Below the pieces are notes generated by a model that had not been told where the DNA came from, did not search any database, and was given only the letters and a program-made list of their open reading frames with translations. Below are positions 1-11,422 of a DNA stretch of 64,000 bases, piece after piece (within the stretch, counting starts at the first letter, position 1; every line of letters starts with the position of its first letter). Source of the DNA: Desarmillaria ectypa (Eukaryota; Basidiomycota; Agaricomycetes; Agaricales; Physalacriaceae); assembly GCA_030407005.1 (NCBI GenBank), contig JAUDYN010000003.1:1488001-1552000 (forward strand), read 5' to 3'. The translations under genes were made by a program, and so were the position numbers.

Positions 1-1
1 C

Positions 2-757
2 ACCGTCTGGCAGCGTCGGAAAAAACGTTTTAGAGCATTCATTCTGTCCAATACTTATGTTCCTCTGGTATTACCATTTCCCCTTCCCTCCTACCACTTT
101 AATCATGTTTTGTCTACAGCTTTTTCGTTTCATCAACCTCACTTTCACAACCGCTGCTCTCGGTGTCGCTATAAGAGTACGACAGCGAGAACGCGAATAT
201 GGCATCATGGGTGCTCTTGGAAGCTCCCCGTATGTTCTTCTGATCGTCTTGCTTCTGCAATCACTGCTTACGATGGCCTTCAGCACACTCGTTATAATCT
301 TCGCACCGTTAACGCTAGTACACGTTTTGACAGCAGTATACGTACGTGTTCTTGGTGTGCATGTTGCCAAGCGCCTTATGACCCTCCTTAGCTCGAATAC
401 TTCGGCCGTCCTCTAGGCTTGTGGCGCACTTCGGGGAAACTGGCGCATACACTATTAGAAGTGCTTTTTATATGTGCTTGGTCGGCTGCCTTCTCCCTCT
501 GCTTCGACAATTTCTTCACTTCCCTAGTTCCATGTGCCTCACCATCCGATACCTCCTGGTACAACGAACTTCCTCGTCCGGCTAGCAACCTTCCTACTTT
601 TGAAGGCACCCTTGGTGATACCCTTTGCGACAGCCAACTTGCTTTAATATGCCTTGTAGGAGTTGGCCTCCTGATGTACTGCAGCAATTTGGTGATAAGC
701 CTCTTCCGAATATTTGAAAAAGTCAAATATCACCCCCCCGTCACAGGTTATTCATGA
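2..757 (+). CDS. MARVEL-like four-helix membrane protein, 5' end outside window
   Basis: Partial gene: coding sequence is already open at the window edge and no start codon is seen. Reading through exons 2-67, 120-229, 284-341 and 392-757, joined at GT-AG introns of 52, 54 and 50 bases, gives one continuous frame; unspliced, it breaks into two ORFs. The joined protein has hydrophobic helices around SSPTLVIIFAPLTLVHVL, the linker LEYFGRPLGLW, then a helix with FICAWSAAFSLCFDN, and a last helix near the C terminus (LALICLVGVGLLMYC). This pattern matches a common basidiomycete family of small MARVEL-like membrane proteins; the family assignment is from memory of such proteins, and the cellular role is unknown. 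It ends convergently with the transporter gene at 1121. Confidence 0.7.
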
Positions 758-1120
758 CGCTTATGACGGTCCATACATCCCTATCGCTATATACGTTTTG
801 TATTCATTCTGTATCCGTATGGCTGCCCATTTTCCTCCAATTTCTGCGTCTACTCGGTCGAGGTACCTTTTGCTTCGCTATTTATTCTATTTAACAGTTG
901 TATCACATCTTCGACTCCGTTCCTTCCTCTTCTTCTCAATCACATTCACGCGGACTTCACATACCAAAAAGAGTCTCACCCGTCAATATATCTACCATCA
1001 TTCTCACCTAGTTTGTACTCGTAGAAATACACTGTAAAGAAGTATGTCTTAGCGACAAAGCACCATGAACCTGGCCGACGCGGGATATAATTATATTCTA
1101 CCTATGTCTACATGCAATGA
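758..1120. other. Intergenic region between convergent genes
   Basis: Lies between the stop codons of two convergent genes and should hold both 3' untranslated regions. It is pyrimidine-rich on the plus strand in the first half. I see no gene, repeat or RNA in it. Confidence 0.5.
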
Positions 1121-2719
1121 CTATTCCCCATCTGTAGTCTCTTCTAAGAGGATGTGTTCCCCATCAGTGTTGTTCTTGTCCATGCCAACTATGAGGAAAC
1201 CAACGAAGACCATGATAGCTCCAACCACAACTTTGGCGTGTATCAAATTGCCCAGGAATAGGTCTCCAATGACCGCAAGCGGGATCGTAAGGCTGAGACC
1301 AATGGTAACAACCAACGGGGTCGTCTTTAGCATTGCAAGCACATATAAGTAATCGCTTGACCAAGTTATCGCCATCTGAAATGACGTGTAAGTAGCTATA
1401 GATCGAATTTAGGTTGAGACGTACATTAATGAGTAAAATCGTGACTTCTCTGCTGCTACTTGGCCATTCTAAGTTTTCCACGCCCGCAACGTGGAGCAAC
1501 ATTCCGATAGGCCAGTAAGCAAGTATATTGAAAAGACCCACAAACCCAAAGAAGAGTTGCATGTCGATTCGAGACTCCGACTTTATTCTTACTTTGAGCA
1601 AAATGACATAGAGCGCGTAAAACACGGCAGAGATGAGTGCCAAGGTGTCCCCCAGGATGGCATGCGGTGCGATCTCATCACTTGCAACTGATTGTGACGA
1701 ATCCGAAACTGAAACAAGAAGCACTCCTGAAAAACTGGTGTTTCTCCGTGATGAACAAAACCTGATCCGAGAAGGGAAGGAAAGCATACCTCGTTAGAAC
1801 GGCGCAGACTTTCTTAAAAGTAAGCGTCTCCACGTTGAACATCCGGCCGATACCCAAAGTGAAGAACCCTTGTCGTTAATTAGATACTGCTCGATGAAGA
1901 GGACAGGAAGACGTACCGCTCATACTGGATAAGATGGTTGCACTAGCGACGCTAGTGTAATCTAACGATGCATTGACAGCCCAATTCGCGATGAACCTGA
2001 CATTCATGAGCTCCTTCCATGCAGAATTCAATCAACGATGGTTTTTAAAAAAATACCAGAGTGAGCAGAACAAAGAAGCTAGTTTTGCCGTTTCTTGGGT
2101 AGTAAGAGGACGCATGTCGAGTGACGGCATTATTACATCAAGGCCCGGATCTATAGCCTGTACATAGTTCGAGGTCAAAGAACAACATCAAGCGTATGAT
2201 AATACCTCGGAATCCACTCCGGCTTCTCCGGGGAGCGACTCGTATCCTGGGGCTGACAAAGTTTTAACGTAAATGTAGATAACATCAACTTGAGCATACC
2301 TGGGTGTATATTACGCTGTTTTGTGTCCTGGAAGCAGCTCCATGCCCGTTTGAACAGAAATGGAAGGAGGTAAAGAGAAAAGGAGCTCGTATTGAGATAT
2401 GTTACTCTGCATAAGCTAAGTGATTAGCGAGTTGAGATGATTGCAAGAGCAGGAAGACTGACAGAAATGGCTTCTCATATCCACCCTCGAACATATCCTA
2501 ACCACGTTTATGAGTGAAATTAGCATGAATACACGGTAGCGCAGGTACCTGTGTAATGAAATTCGAGAACGTCCATAGCAAGACCACGACGAGGAGCAGC
2601 GCTATTCCTGTAGTATAATCCTTGTTGCTCGATGGGCTTTCCTTTGAAGTGAGTTTTCCCTGCGACCTCGACCGGCTCCTCGAACGGACCAACAGCTGGG
2701 GAGATGGGGGCTGTTCCAT
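1121..2719 (-). CDS. SLC35F5/THI74-like drug/metabolite-superfamily transporter
   Basis: Multi-exon membrane transporter of the EamA/DMT superfamily. Exon 1 (2549-2719) codes for a Ser/Arg-rich cytosolic start followed by the first helix (GIALLLVVVLLWTFSNFITQ). Later exons give PLTTQETAKLASLFCSLWYF, NWAVNASLDYTSVASATILS, GFFTLGIGRMFNVETLTF, GDTLALISAVFYALYVILLK and a final exon (1121-1375) with TTPLVVTIGLSLTIPLAVIG. The order and wording of these segments are those of fungal THI74/YML018C and animal SLC35F5 proteins, which sit in vacuolar or endomembranes; the substrate is not established. The start codon is 117 bases from that of SLX9 on the other strand, so the two probably share a promoter. 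Stop is TAG at 1121-1123. I worked out only the exon 1 boundary exactly. Confidence 0.85.
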
Positions 2720-2836
2720 CGCCAGACAGGTCAGTGTGATGGTGCAAGATCAGGTCAAGATTCGCTTACTGCGCACTCGAGCCGACTTTCCTTTTCGGGA
2801 CATCACCTCCTTGCAGAAATCTCTCGTTTGCGTTAG

Positions 2837-3584
2837 ATGGTACGGCATATACTGTTGCTGTGTGTCCGTTGTAACATTTCCTTCACAGCCAAAAGATCAC
2901 AGAAAACGAACGGTAGCACACATTTCATCTGCCAAGCGCCAGTCGCAGGATGAAAGTGTACCTGTACAGGATAGCTCGGTGCGTCAAACTGCTCTCCTTG
3001 GCGAAGGATAGTACATTTCATGACCATTCTATCAGGTTAACTCTACGGTACTACCAGAGACTAGACTAAAAAAGAGAGACAAGCAGCAGTCGAAACACGA
3101 AACCTTTATACAACGTCCGTGCATGTCTTGTCACTCCAATTAATCTGACGGACAGTGCTTACATCCAGGCCTCGAGCTATCTCATCAGCCCTATTCCAAG
3201 TCACACGCCAGGCGTCTGAAAAGAAAAGCCAAAGAGCAAGTTGCTAATGGTATGACAGAAATTCAGGATGCTCTTCCTTCTCTGGATGAGGATGAGACTG
3301 GTAGCGACGCGGTGAACAGCAAAGACGATCAATACCCTCAAGAAAAAACGCGAGGAGGTCAGATAGGCAAAGGAAAGAGCTCAACCTATACCAGTACTCA
3401 GCGGAAACGGGCATTGTACGTCCGTTATCTGTTCAATTCTTTCTTAGTTTAACAAGCCCTTAGAAAACTGGAGCAACTACGGCATCCCCTCATACTCGCT
3501 AATTCCAAATTTGCCACGAACCCCTTCGAAACTATTCGAACGCACGCTCAAAATACGCTGTTGCAGCGTGCCGCGCCTTCCTGA
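2837..3584 (+). CDS. SLX9: Ribosome biogenesis protein SLX9
   Basis: Small basic nucleolar protein. Five exons can be joined without a break: 2837-2839 (only the ATG), 2889-2978, 3036-3114, 3169-3415 and 3464-3584, with introns of 48-57 bases and all phases consistent. The product begins MPKDHRKRT and carries the family marks KKRDKQQSKHETFIQRLE, PYSKSHARRLKRKAKEQ, then GQIGKGKSSTYTSTQRKRAL and the C-terminal PLILANSKFATNPFETIRTH. SLX9 in yeast works in 40S and ITS1 pre-rRNA processing and in pre-40S export. The one-codon first exon makes the start easy to miss; it is chosen because ATG followed directly by a GT donor at 2840 restores the frame. Divergent with the SLC35F5-like gene. Confidence 0.85.
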
Positions 3585-3811
3585 TATTGAACCCTCGATG
3601 TACCGCCCAGTTGAATTCTACCTATTCGAGGCATACCTGTGCATAGCTTTCCCATCACGAATGCTGAGTAGTCCGAGGAGCAGAAGGGTATATATATGTG
3701 CTTGTCCCATACCAGATTACATATTAACGAATGTATGGGGTAACTGTAAAGAGTTTAAAAAACAACGAACCAATGCATCGTAAGTGAGAGCAAAACTCAG
3801 TAAGATGAACT

Positions 3812-6238
3812 TTAATCATCTCCTTCTTCGCCTATACCGGCGCTCCATACTGTGCTTCCACTACCACTGCCTCCTGCACTTCTTCTACTCCGTCGGCCAC
3901 TCCGAGGCGATATCTCAGTGAATCCACTTCCAGATCCACGGGCAATCTCTGCACTCAGCGATCGCTCATGAGCGTCCAAAGCAGCGATAGAGTTTTGTGC
4001 TTCAGCTTGTTCTAATGCTTCTTGAGTTAGACCCGAACCAATTCCAGCGTTGTCACTACTACCCAAGGAAGGGCTGGAGTTAAGAGACGAAGTTTCTGAG
4101 TTGTCCGCGGTTGTAGACCGGGAATTAAACCACGAAAACCGTTTGGATGTAGTGGCAGCTGTGGAGGTGGAGGTAGGAGGCGACAGAGGGGTATGCGAGG
4201 GAGTGGGAGACGAGAAAGACTTCTGTATAAGCGCAGGCGACTGAGGTTGAATACCCATCAGCTTCAAGGTGGCATTCATCCTCTCCCTTTCTTTGCGGTC
4301 CTCCTCGTCTTCCTGAGTTTCTAATTTCCTGGCGCCTGTAACAGGGTTTGAACCAGGCGTGAGTGTTAAAGGTCGTAAATTTGCCTCGGGCTTCTTGTCC
4401 GGTTGATTGAAGATCGAGAAACTCTTCCAATCAAATGAAAGAGACCGGCGTTGCACTTTAGGCATCGGCGGTGAAGAGAGTTTAGGTGTTGCAGATACAG
4501 AAGGTGAACTAAGGCGTGAAGCCTCGGGGTTCGATGATGAACGTCCAATAATGGCAGATTGGGGTCTTGGCTTGGATGCATTATTAGATTTAGGTACGGC
4601 TGTAGAGGGAGTAGGCGGCTCTTTATCGTAATCCACAGCTAAGACGTGTTCGAAACCTTCTTGGGAGATAATACGATCAATGATCTTGGAAGCATAAAGC
4701 GACAGCGCTTTATTAGCATCTTTGAGCACTTTGACCTCGGTGCGAAGGGCATCGAGGTCATTGCTAGACACGTCGTTGTCATCCGACATTGAAACATTTC
4801 TACTATCCGAATCTTTCTTTGGCCGCTTATTCCTGTTGTTCAAGACTGAACGATCGCGGTCATCGATAGTGTTGCCAGAAAGAATATCTTTGTTTTCAGC
4901 CCTCCCAAGCTCGGCCGCCAAATCAAGCCCCGGACCGGTAATGGGAAGGTCCGCCAGGGACTCGCCCCGAGGACCGCTGCTCGGGGAATGGGATGCGCCA
5001 CGGCTACGTCCATGTTTGGTGGTTCTGCCATTGTGCGACGAAACGGAATCGGTATCCCGAGGTTCTAAGCTTCTCTCGAGCTCCTGTTCGAAAGTGACTT
5101 GGGAAACTTCCTCTTCGTCAACCCGCTCGAGTGTGCTCCTCCCGATGCTACGAAGACTGCCAACGTCTGTGCCGTCAGCATCGATATCGTCGTCGTCATC
5201 TTGACTAGCACTGGCCATTTGCTTCATGACATCAAATTGTCCACTGAGAGTCTTCTCTCTGAGCAAGATCATGTAGCTCTCATTCTCTTCTTGTAATTCG
5301 TGATTAACACGTTTCAGGTCAAGAAGCTGTGTTTGCAGGAGAACTAACGTGCTCTGCAGGGAAGAATGGGACGTGGATAGCGTGGATAGTTCCAACCGAA
5401 GAGATGTCATCTCCGCAGGCTCCTGTTCTGGATCATTTAAATCCTGCTTAGGTGTCTCGGGCCTGCGAGATGCAACGGGTTCCTCTTCGTAGTCAGTTTC
5501 TGCGTCGGATCCAATATCAGGATAGGTAACAGCAGGGGCCGGCCGTTTCCTGGCTTGCGACAGGGATTGAATACGCGATTTAAGGTGCTGTTCGTTGTCG
5601 TAAAAAGCTTGACGCTCAGCGTCGAATGTCGCTGTCTAGAATGCACGTCAGACAGGAAGCAGCAACGGCTGTGACAACAAACCTGCTCATTGTATCGCCT
5701 CTGGATATCTCTCCTCTCCTTCTCTAATTCGCGTACCTGATCTCTAAGTTTCTCAGAAATATCTATCCGTTGTGCCAGTTCTATTTCCGAACGACTCTGC
5801 TCTGCGTAGAGTTCATTGAGTCTAGCTTCTGCAGCGCTTAATGCGGTCGTGAGTTGGTGATTCTCGGACCCCAAGGTCGTTATGGTCTGCTCTTTGTCTT
5901 GAAGTTGGACGAGCAGCTGAAGAACAGAGCGTCAATGACATCGAGACACGTCATAGGTAGACCAGGATTGGTACCTGCTCTTTTTGCTCCGTTTCATGCT
6001 TGAGCGACTCTGACAGAGACTCTTCCCTTCCGTCAGAGGCTGGATAGGTTGATGGACCTCTGATAGACCCACGACGAGCTGGAGCTGGTTTTAAGTTCGA
6101 CGAGACACGAGGAGACACAGCCGAACGTGCTGTGGCACCCCTTGCAATTGAAGGTGGTGGAGGCGGTGAAGGAGACGAGGACGATGAAACGCGGCGAGCA
6201 GCAGCATGGGTGGCTCTAGAAGACGCTGCAGTGGTCAT
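3812..6238 (-). CDS. Disordered coiled-coil protein, function unknown
   Basis: Three exons, 5975-6238, 5683-5916 and 3812-5635, joined by introns of 58 and 47 bases, give about 773 residues. The first 90 residues are rich in Ser, Ala and Pro. Residues about 90-270 form a charged coiled coil (for example SEKLRDQVRELEKERRDIQR). A second heptad region ends in HELQEENESYMILLREKTL, which looks like a conserved core. The C-terminal half is low-complexity and rich in Ser, Pro and acidic residues, with two short conserved-looking patches (RSLSFDWKSFSIFNQ and SKRFSWFNSRS). I do not recognise a named family; coiled-coil scaffold or vesicle-traffic adaptor are only guesses. It is divergent with the XRCC2-like gene, 153 bases apart. 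Confidence 0.75.
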
Positions 6239-6391
6239 GATGGGTAAGACGGCGGCCTCAGGACGTGGATGATGGCTTGAAGGCTGGCCAGGAACTGCAT
6301 ACGCCTGGGTGTCGTCGCTGAGGCAAAGGTTGATGCTGCCACGTGGTCCGACGCTGCCTCATCCTGGACCGACTCGGAGTCTCAGTCAATA

Positions 6392-7465
6392 ATGGCATCT
6401 ACAATCCTCGACCAAGTTCCTTGCGAAACACTTCAGGCGGCAAGTCCCACTTTATGACCGTTGCCGTCGGTTAACTAACTCAATACTAATTATTAGCTAC
6501 TTTCCTCCATTCGATCCTGTGAGCACTCTGTCAAATCATTCCATCTGTCGATATTCATTCTTTCCCAAGCACCATATACTGAATCATCTGCTGTAGAATC
6601 CCTTTTCAAGCCTGGAGATGTCGTCGAGCTGCAAGGCCCCTCTGCCTCTGGGAAATCACATTTCCTATGGTACATCATCATACGATGTATACTACCTACC
6701 TTTCATGATGCAATTCGTCTTGATGGACGGGCCAAGGCTGCGGTCTTATTCGACACCGACAGTACATTCGACGGCTGTCGCTTTAGAACGATCCTATTAT
6801 CTCACCTGGCCAAGCTTGGCGTACCCGCAGTTTCTATCGGCCCTTTGATCCAGGCAGCTATGTCCAATTTTCATATCTTTCATCCGGGGTCATCCATGCA
6901 ACTTGCTGCGAGTCTCGCGAATCTTCCTTCATATCACACGACCTCTCTATCTGCCTCTGAAATTGGTCTAGTGGCAGTCGACTCAATGAGCACTTTTTAC
7001 TGGCCGGACCGTTTTGCCGTCGAACACCTCCAGTCTTCCATGAATCTGTCTGAACCTAGTTCGTCCATCTATCCCCTTCATAATATTGCTACCGTACTGG
7101 AACGGTTCCGCATTTCCCATAACCCTATCATCATCTTGACGAACTGGGGCCTTAACTTGGAGTCAATGGCCACTTCCACATCATCACCATTCTATAAACA
7201 ACACTTGTATCCTTTTCCTTCGAATTTTACCACAGAAGTTGGACCCTCGATGGCAAAATTTTCATCGAAATCTCCTTTGACATCACCATTATCCCTGACC
7301 GCCCAAATTACCCTTACTCCCGCCCGACACCGCCAAACAGATCCACTCTCTACAGATCAGCAAACAAAAAGTTTTGCAGAAATCGAATGTATATGTCGCT
7401 TCATGGACAGGGACCAACGTCGTTTCAGAATCAAAGTCACATCAGAGGACGTATTGTTGATATGA
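6392..7465 (+). CDS. XRCC2: XRCC2-like RecA/RAD51-family DNA repair protein
   Basis: RAD51 paralogue expected to act in homologous recombination repair. The P-loop GPSASGKSHFL (Walker A) is followed by WYIIIRCILP, then VLFDTDSTFDGCRFRTIL, the order typical of XRCC2, then a Walker B-like region (EIGLVAVDSMSTFYWPDR) and PIIILTNWGL. From about 6480 to the TGA at 7463-7465 it reads as one exon. The 5' end is uncertain: the frame closes at a TAG at about 6495 that coincides with an acceptor, so at least one intron is needed. The ATG at 6392 is the best upstream candidate, but I could not fix the donor. The protein runs past the core with a hydrophilic stretch. It is convergent with whatever lies at 7466-8088. 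Confidence 0.75.
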
Positions 7466-8088
7466 ATCTGTTGATACTCTCAAGCAGCTTATCTCAGACT
7501 GCTGATTTCTTGACATTGTTAAGCGATCTTCGCTTAGAACTCTAAATACGCTTGTCCGACGCTGCTGACTCAATACCAGCCTGATACATTGTCGGCGGGC
7601 ATCTTGGGTGAGCGTTCGCATCGTGAGAATGCATATGATTAATGAACTTGGTGAAAACTTCCATGGCTGTGTAGAGGGGCCACTGATGGTTAGCAAATTT
7701 GAATGAATCTTTTTGACTCACGCCGCCGTAGTATGTAGTGTTGCCTTTATTAGTGCAGCTAGCGATGCCTCGGCGCCCCCGTGAGACAGATGGGAATCTA
7801 AATTGCCGTCAACCTTGACAGTGCTCTATTGTTTTCGTTCCTCGGATGTACACTTGTCGATAGATTCGTCCGCACTATCTTGAACAATCGGGCCGTGGGT
7901 TTGATATGCAAAAAATGATAATGATACAGTATACGGTATTGCGCACGATGGATGCTGGTAAATAAATAGCACTACAGTGATAAAAAAGAAATTAGGGTAC
8001 TTTAGATGTAATAAAACGTGCACTAGAAGTTATAGGATAATTATAAGACGGCGTAAGGTTCAGGAAATGAGTGTCAGTACGGCATGGC
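7466..8088. other. Gap between XRCC2-like and ligase genes, possible short minus-strand ORF or relic
   Basis: On the minus strand, open stretches at about 7722-7830 (SHGGAEASLAALIKATLHTT) and 7542-7682 (MEVFTKFINHMHSHDANAHP) have a coding look. They are separated by a candidate 39-base intron, but the splice does not keep both stretches in frame and no start codon is evident. It could be a small unrecognised gene, a decayed gene, or the extended 3' UTR of the ligase gene. I assign no function. Confidence 0.2.
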
Positions 8089-9970
8089 CTATCGCACAAG
8101 ACCGTACACTTGATCAAGTTCTGCTTTGTAGCGTGTCTCGACTTCTTGACGTCTAATATTACCCTTGGTCGCCGTTCGGGGTAGTGTTTGCCGAGGTACG
8201 ATGATAATCATATTCGGGGAGCTAATCCGCTCATGCAGGTATCGGCGAGAATGGAAGTGCCTCGTCTTGCGAATGATTTCCTTCTTCAGTCTGGAAGGGT
8301 CGATGTCACCAGCTGGTTCAACAAACAGGACGGGTGATGGCCGACCGGTCCCGACGACGATGCAGTCAGAGACAAGGCCTGCACAAGTAGCCCGAACATT
8401 ATCTTCGATAGCTCTGTAAGCAAAAACGAAGCGTTAGAAATCAGGTTTACGTCGGCGACTAAGGCAGAGGCTTACTTGGTATCGCATCGTAAGCTATTCT
8501 CCGACTTTATCCAGTCATCATTCCTACCACGGAAGACATACGAGCCGGGGGCAGCTTCTTGGAATAGATCACCGGTGTGGAAGTGACCATCGGCGCTCCG
8601 AAGTGAAGGATGGGGGCAATCCCCGGATTCTGCCCGAATTATGAATTCCAACATTCTTGCGGTGGACTGATGGCCGGCTTCATTTTGTTGGGGGTGTATA
8701 GGCACGAAACTGTACGACACCCCTTCAAGTGGGCGAAGAAGGGGTGTACTGGGATCGCATCCACCGACTGAGATGAGCGTCGCTCCGCACTCGGTGCTTC
8801 CGAACAAGTTCTAAAGATGTTGCTTTAGAACAAGGCGTGTGAGGAAGGAACAATTGAACACTCACCCGGATGGGGAGACCATTGTGATAAGCCCATTCTT
8901 CTTCTTCTCGCGGCAGGGCCATTCCCGTGTACAAAACTTCGTCGAGACCAACGAGGAATGACAAGAGCTTGGTGTTATGTCGAGAGGCACGAAGGTTCAT
9001 GGCTAGGAAGGCAGCAAATTGTCGCAGCCGGTTAAGATGACACCGATGGATCATGTCTACCAGCTCTTCAGGGGAAAAGGCTATCACTGTCGGCTGAATA
9101 ACGCATGAACCATGTTGTAGGGTGCCAATTAACACTAAAATACGCGTCAACAGATGTATGATGAATACTTGGAAGATGAACGCACTGAATGATTGGCCAA
9201 TATGACACATGCTTCCCCTGAAAGATATAACGAATGAGATTCATCTTGTATCAGCTAAAGTTGAACAAACTTACATCCAAGTGGTAACGTCTTGACGATC
9301 TGGACGGAATGGTTTGGATATCTGGCTCGATTTATGGACGGTAGTGTTCATCCATCTGTACGTGCAAGGAACAAGCTTTGGACTGCCGGATGTGGAGCCG
9401 CTAGTGTGGAACATCAAGGCGATATCATCGGGTGCGCACTGGGGCAGGGTTGGTAATGGTCCTGCCGTAATGGCTGCTTCCACTGTATTAAGGGCGGGAT
9501 ATATAGGAAGGGAAGCATCCCCCAAGACGTCTTGAAAGGAGGAATCGAAGATAAGAGCCTTAGCATTGGCGCGGTGGAGTAATTCAAAGATTACGTCTGG
9601 GTTGGGAAGGCGTAGACTGAACATCTGAGGGATGTAGCCAGCTCTTGAGATACCGTATATGTGTAGGACGTCGATGTAAGTGAATCCACCAATCCTGAGA
9701 GCAATGTTAGCTATTACGTATTAACTGTACTGTAAGATGGGGAACTGACCACAATCCAATGACGGATCGCTGGGGAATCCCGTCACGACCTAACGTCATC
9801 GACCAATGCCTAGCGAAGCTTTCGACATCGAGAAGAAATTGACGATATGTGATGGTCTGCCACTCAATTATGCGGCTCGTAGTGGGGTCAACTCGAGGAG
9901 TGCGGAATACTGGGCGCGAGGAGAACCTCGATGCACTAGCTTCGAGGACAGAGAGATGAGTACTAGACAT
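8089..9970 (-). CDS. Stand-alone adenylate-forming (AMP-binding) enzyme
   Basis: Member of the ANL superfamily that activates a carboxylic acid with ATP. Core motifs appear in order: the P-loop HTSGSTSGSPKLVP, GSTECGAT, HTGDLF, the hinge-region motif RGRNDDWIKSENSLRCDTK and the C-terminal lysine motif TATKGNIRR, whose Lys should contact the acyl-adenylate. The protein starts MSSTHLSVLEASASRF, is split by several short introns and ends TAG at 8089-8091. No carrier (T) domain, thioesterase or reductase follows, so it is not a full NRPS-like enzyme; an acyl-CoA synthetase or orphan ligase is likelier. The substrate cannot be read from the sequence. Neighbours are housekeeping genes, so it does not look like part of a metabolite cluster. 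Confidence 0.85.
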
Positions 9971-10464
9971 GGAAAGCCGGGTTAGACTGGATGAGGAATA
10001 CGGTTGAATGAAATCTGCCGACCTTTATAACCTGCGGGAAGATCTACAGCCAAAGGGAGGCTGACTCGGATACGGAATGCTGAGCCCAATTAGGTGAACG
10101 GACTCGGTTGTTAGGATAGGACAAGTTTGAATAGCCTCGCCATTTGAAACACAGGTACATGAGCTGAAAATGGATAACGCGCCCGGTGGAAAGTAAGCTC
10201 AGAGGGAGATGACAGTGTCATTTGTAATACAAGAACACCGGAAAGGGCGTCAACGCGCAAGATCTGTATCGCGGCAGGTAAAAACACCGTGAAGAGAGAT
10301 CCAAGGAGGAACGACTCGGCAAAGGCAATGTGAGCGAAGACCCATTTAGAGCAGGCACCCGCTAAAAAAAAAATAGGACGGAACAGATACGCATGGGTCC
10401 GAATGATAATAAATCATCAAAGCATCAAGTGTTACAGTATAGAAACTGATCTCTGGATCAAAAA
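9971..10464. other. Upstream region of the AMP-binding enzyme
   Basis: Between the ligase start codon and the 3' end of the next minus-strand gene. I see no ORF with coding character and no clear repeat. It should contain the ligase promoter and the 3' UTR of the gene at 10465. Confidence 0.4.
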
Positions 10465-11308
10465 TCATCCATCGGTGTGCGTTCTCGACGGAATGAGTTG
10501 AACGCGTCCAAGGTCATACACGTGACATCGCTCATTCTGACACTGCCCTACCCATCCATCATTCTTGCTTGAGTCAGGGTCAGACTGTGTACGTCCCGTT
10601 GATATCGAATAATTTGTGTAGAAATTAATTGACTCACTATCGTTCCCCACATGGTTCTGTAGGGGATAGATGGCAGTCTGAACCCTTGGTTCCGTACTTT
10701 CTGTAACGGATGCTAACGGCTGCAAATCTAGCGTAATCTGGCGGCGAACGCTCCGTTCCTGGAGTCGAGGGTCGCGTGAAGCATACCGGTCTTAGCGAGA
10801 CTGCGACCTTCGAAAACGTTTTGTTTTTCAGGCCTTTTTGCTCCGATTGAGGCCTTTCTTACCCGTACATCTGTAGTAGACCGTGTAAAGGCTGTGGTGC
10901 TTATTCGGAGCGTTCGGCGCGGCAGGTCGACCTGCGCTTGTTCAACATTTGTTCGAGGTGATTGAGTCATCGGAATTTTTTTTTTTTTTCCGGTGGACCG
11001 TTCTGCGTTTGCGTCTCGCTGCGCAATGATACTTTCTGTAGAACGTTGAGTGCCAGGGCTAGGAACGATTAATTCCATAATGACGATCAGGTCGTCCTGT
11101 TGACGGATTCATTTCAAAGGGTCATTTTGCTGTGCTCGACGTCTACGTTAATGATTGTTTCTGCGGCGTTATATAGATAGAAAATGATAACTCGGACTTT
11201 TTGCCCGTCGAGGGGTTGAAATTCAGCCTTGGAGTACGTGGCTAGATGTTTGAGTCTGGACTGAGGTTCTGGCACGTGATGAGTGAAAAGTTGAGCTGAT
11301 TCCATCAC
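10465..11308 (-). CDS. Hypothetical protein, multi-exon
   Basis: I do not recognise this gene. Three open stretches on the minus strand can be linked: 11308 down to about 11185 (starting MMESAQLFTHHVPEP), a middle part with MELIVPSPGTQRSTESIIAQ and LPRRTLRISTTAFTRST, and a last part with RRQITLDLQPLASVTES ending at 10465. A 59-base intron beginning GTTTTC around 10815 joins the middle and last parts in phase; the join between the first and middle parts is unresolved. The product would be about 200-250 residues, hydrophilic and rich in Ser, Thr and Arg, with a lysine run encoded by a run of A. It is divergent with the PPR gene, 114 bases apart. It may be fungal-specific, or the first stretch may be a separate transcript. 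Confidence 0.4.
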
Positions 11309-11422
11309 AATGCAAAGGCCTTTCTACTCCTCTTATTGTAAGTGCAAAATGGCTCTAAATTGAAAAGTTCTGTTACATTTACCTAGGAATGGTGCGGAAG
11401 TAGTTGGACGGTATCGGAGTCC

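Noticed and set aside
342..419. Break between two ORFs of the first membrane protein, looking like a frameshift
   Set aside because: A 50-base intron (342-391) joins them in frame and restores the family linker LEYFGRPLGLW.
4722..5204. 160-codon plus-strand ORF inside the coiled-coil gene
   Set aside because: Antisense shadow of a Ser-rich coding exon; no domain and no splice or start context.
10978..10989. Homopolymer run of T as a possible terminator or poly-A insertion mark
   Set aside because: It lies inside the open frame of the hypothetical gene, where it encodes lysines; no flanking target-site duplication was seen.
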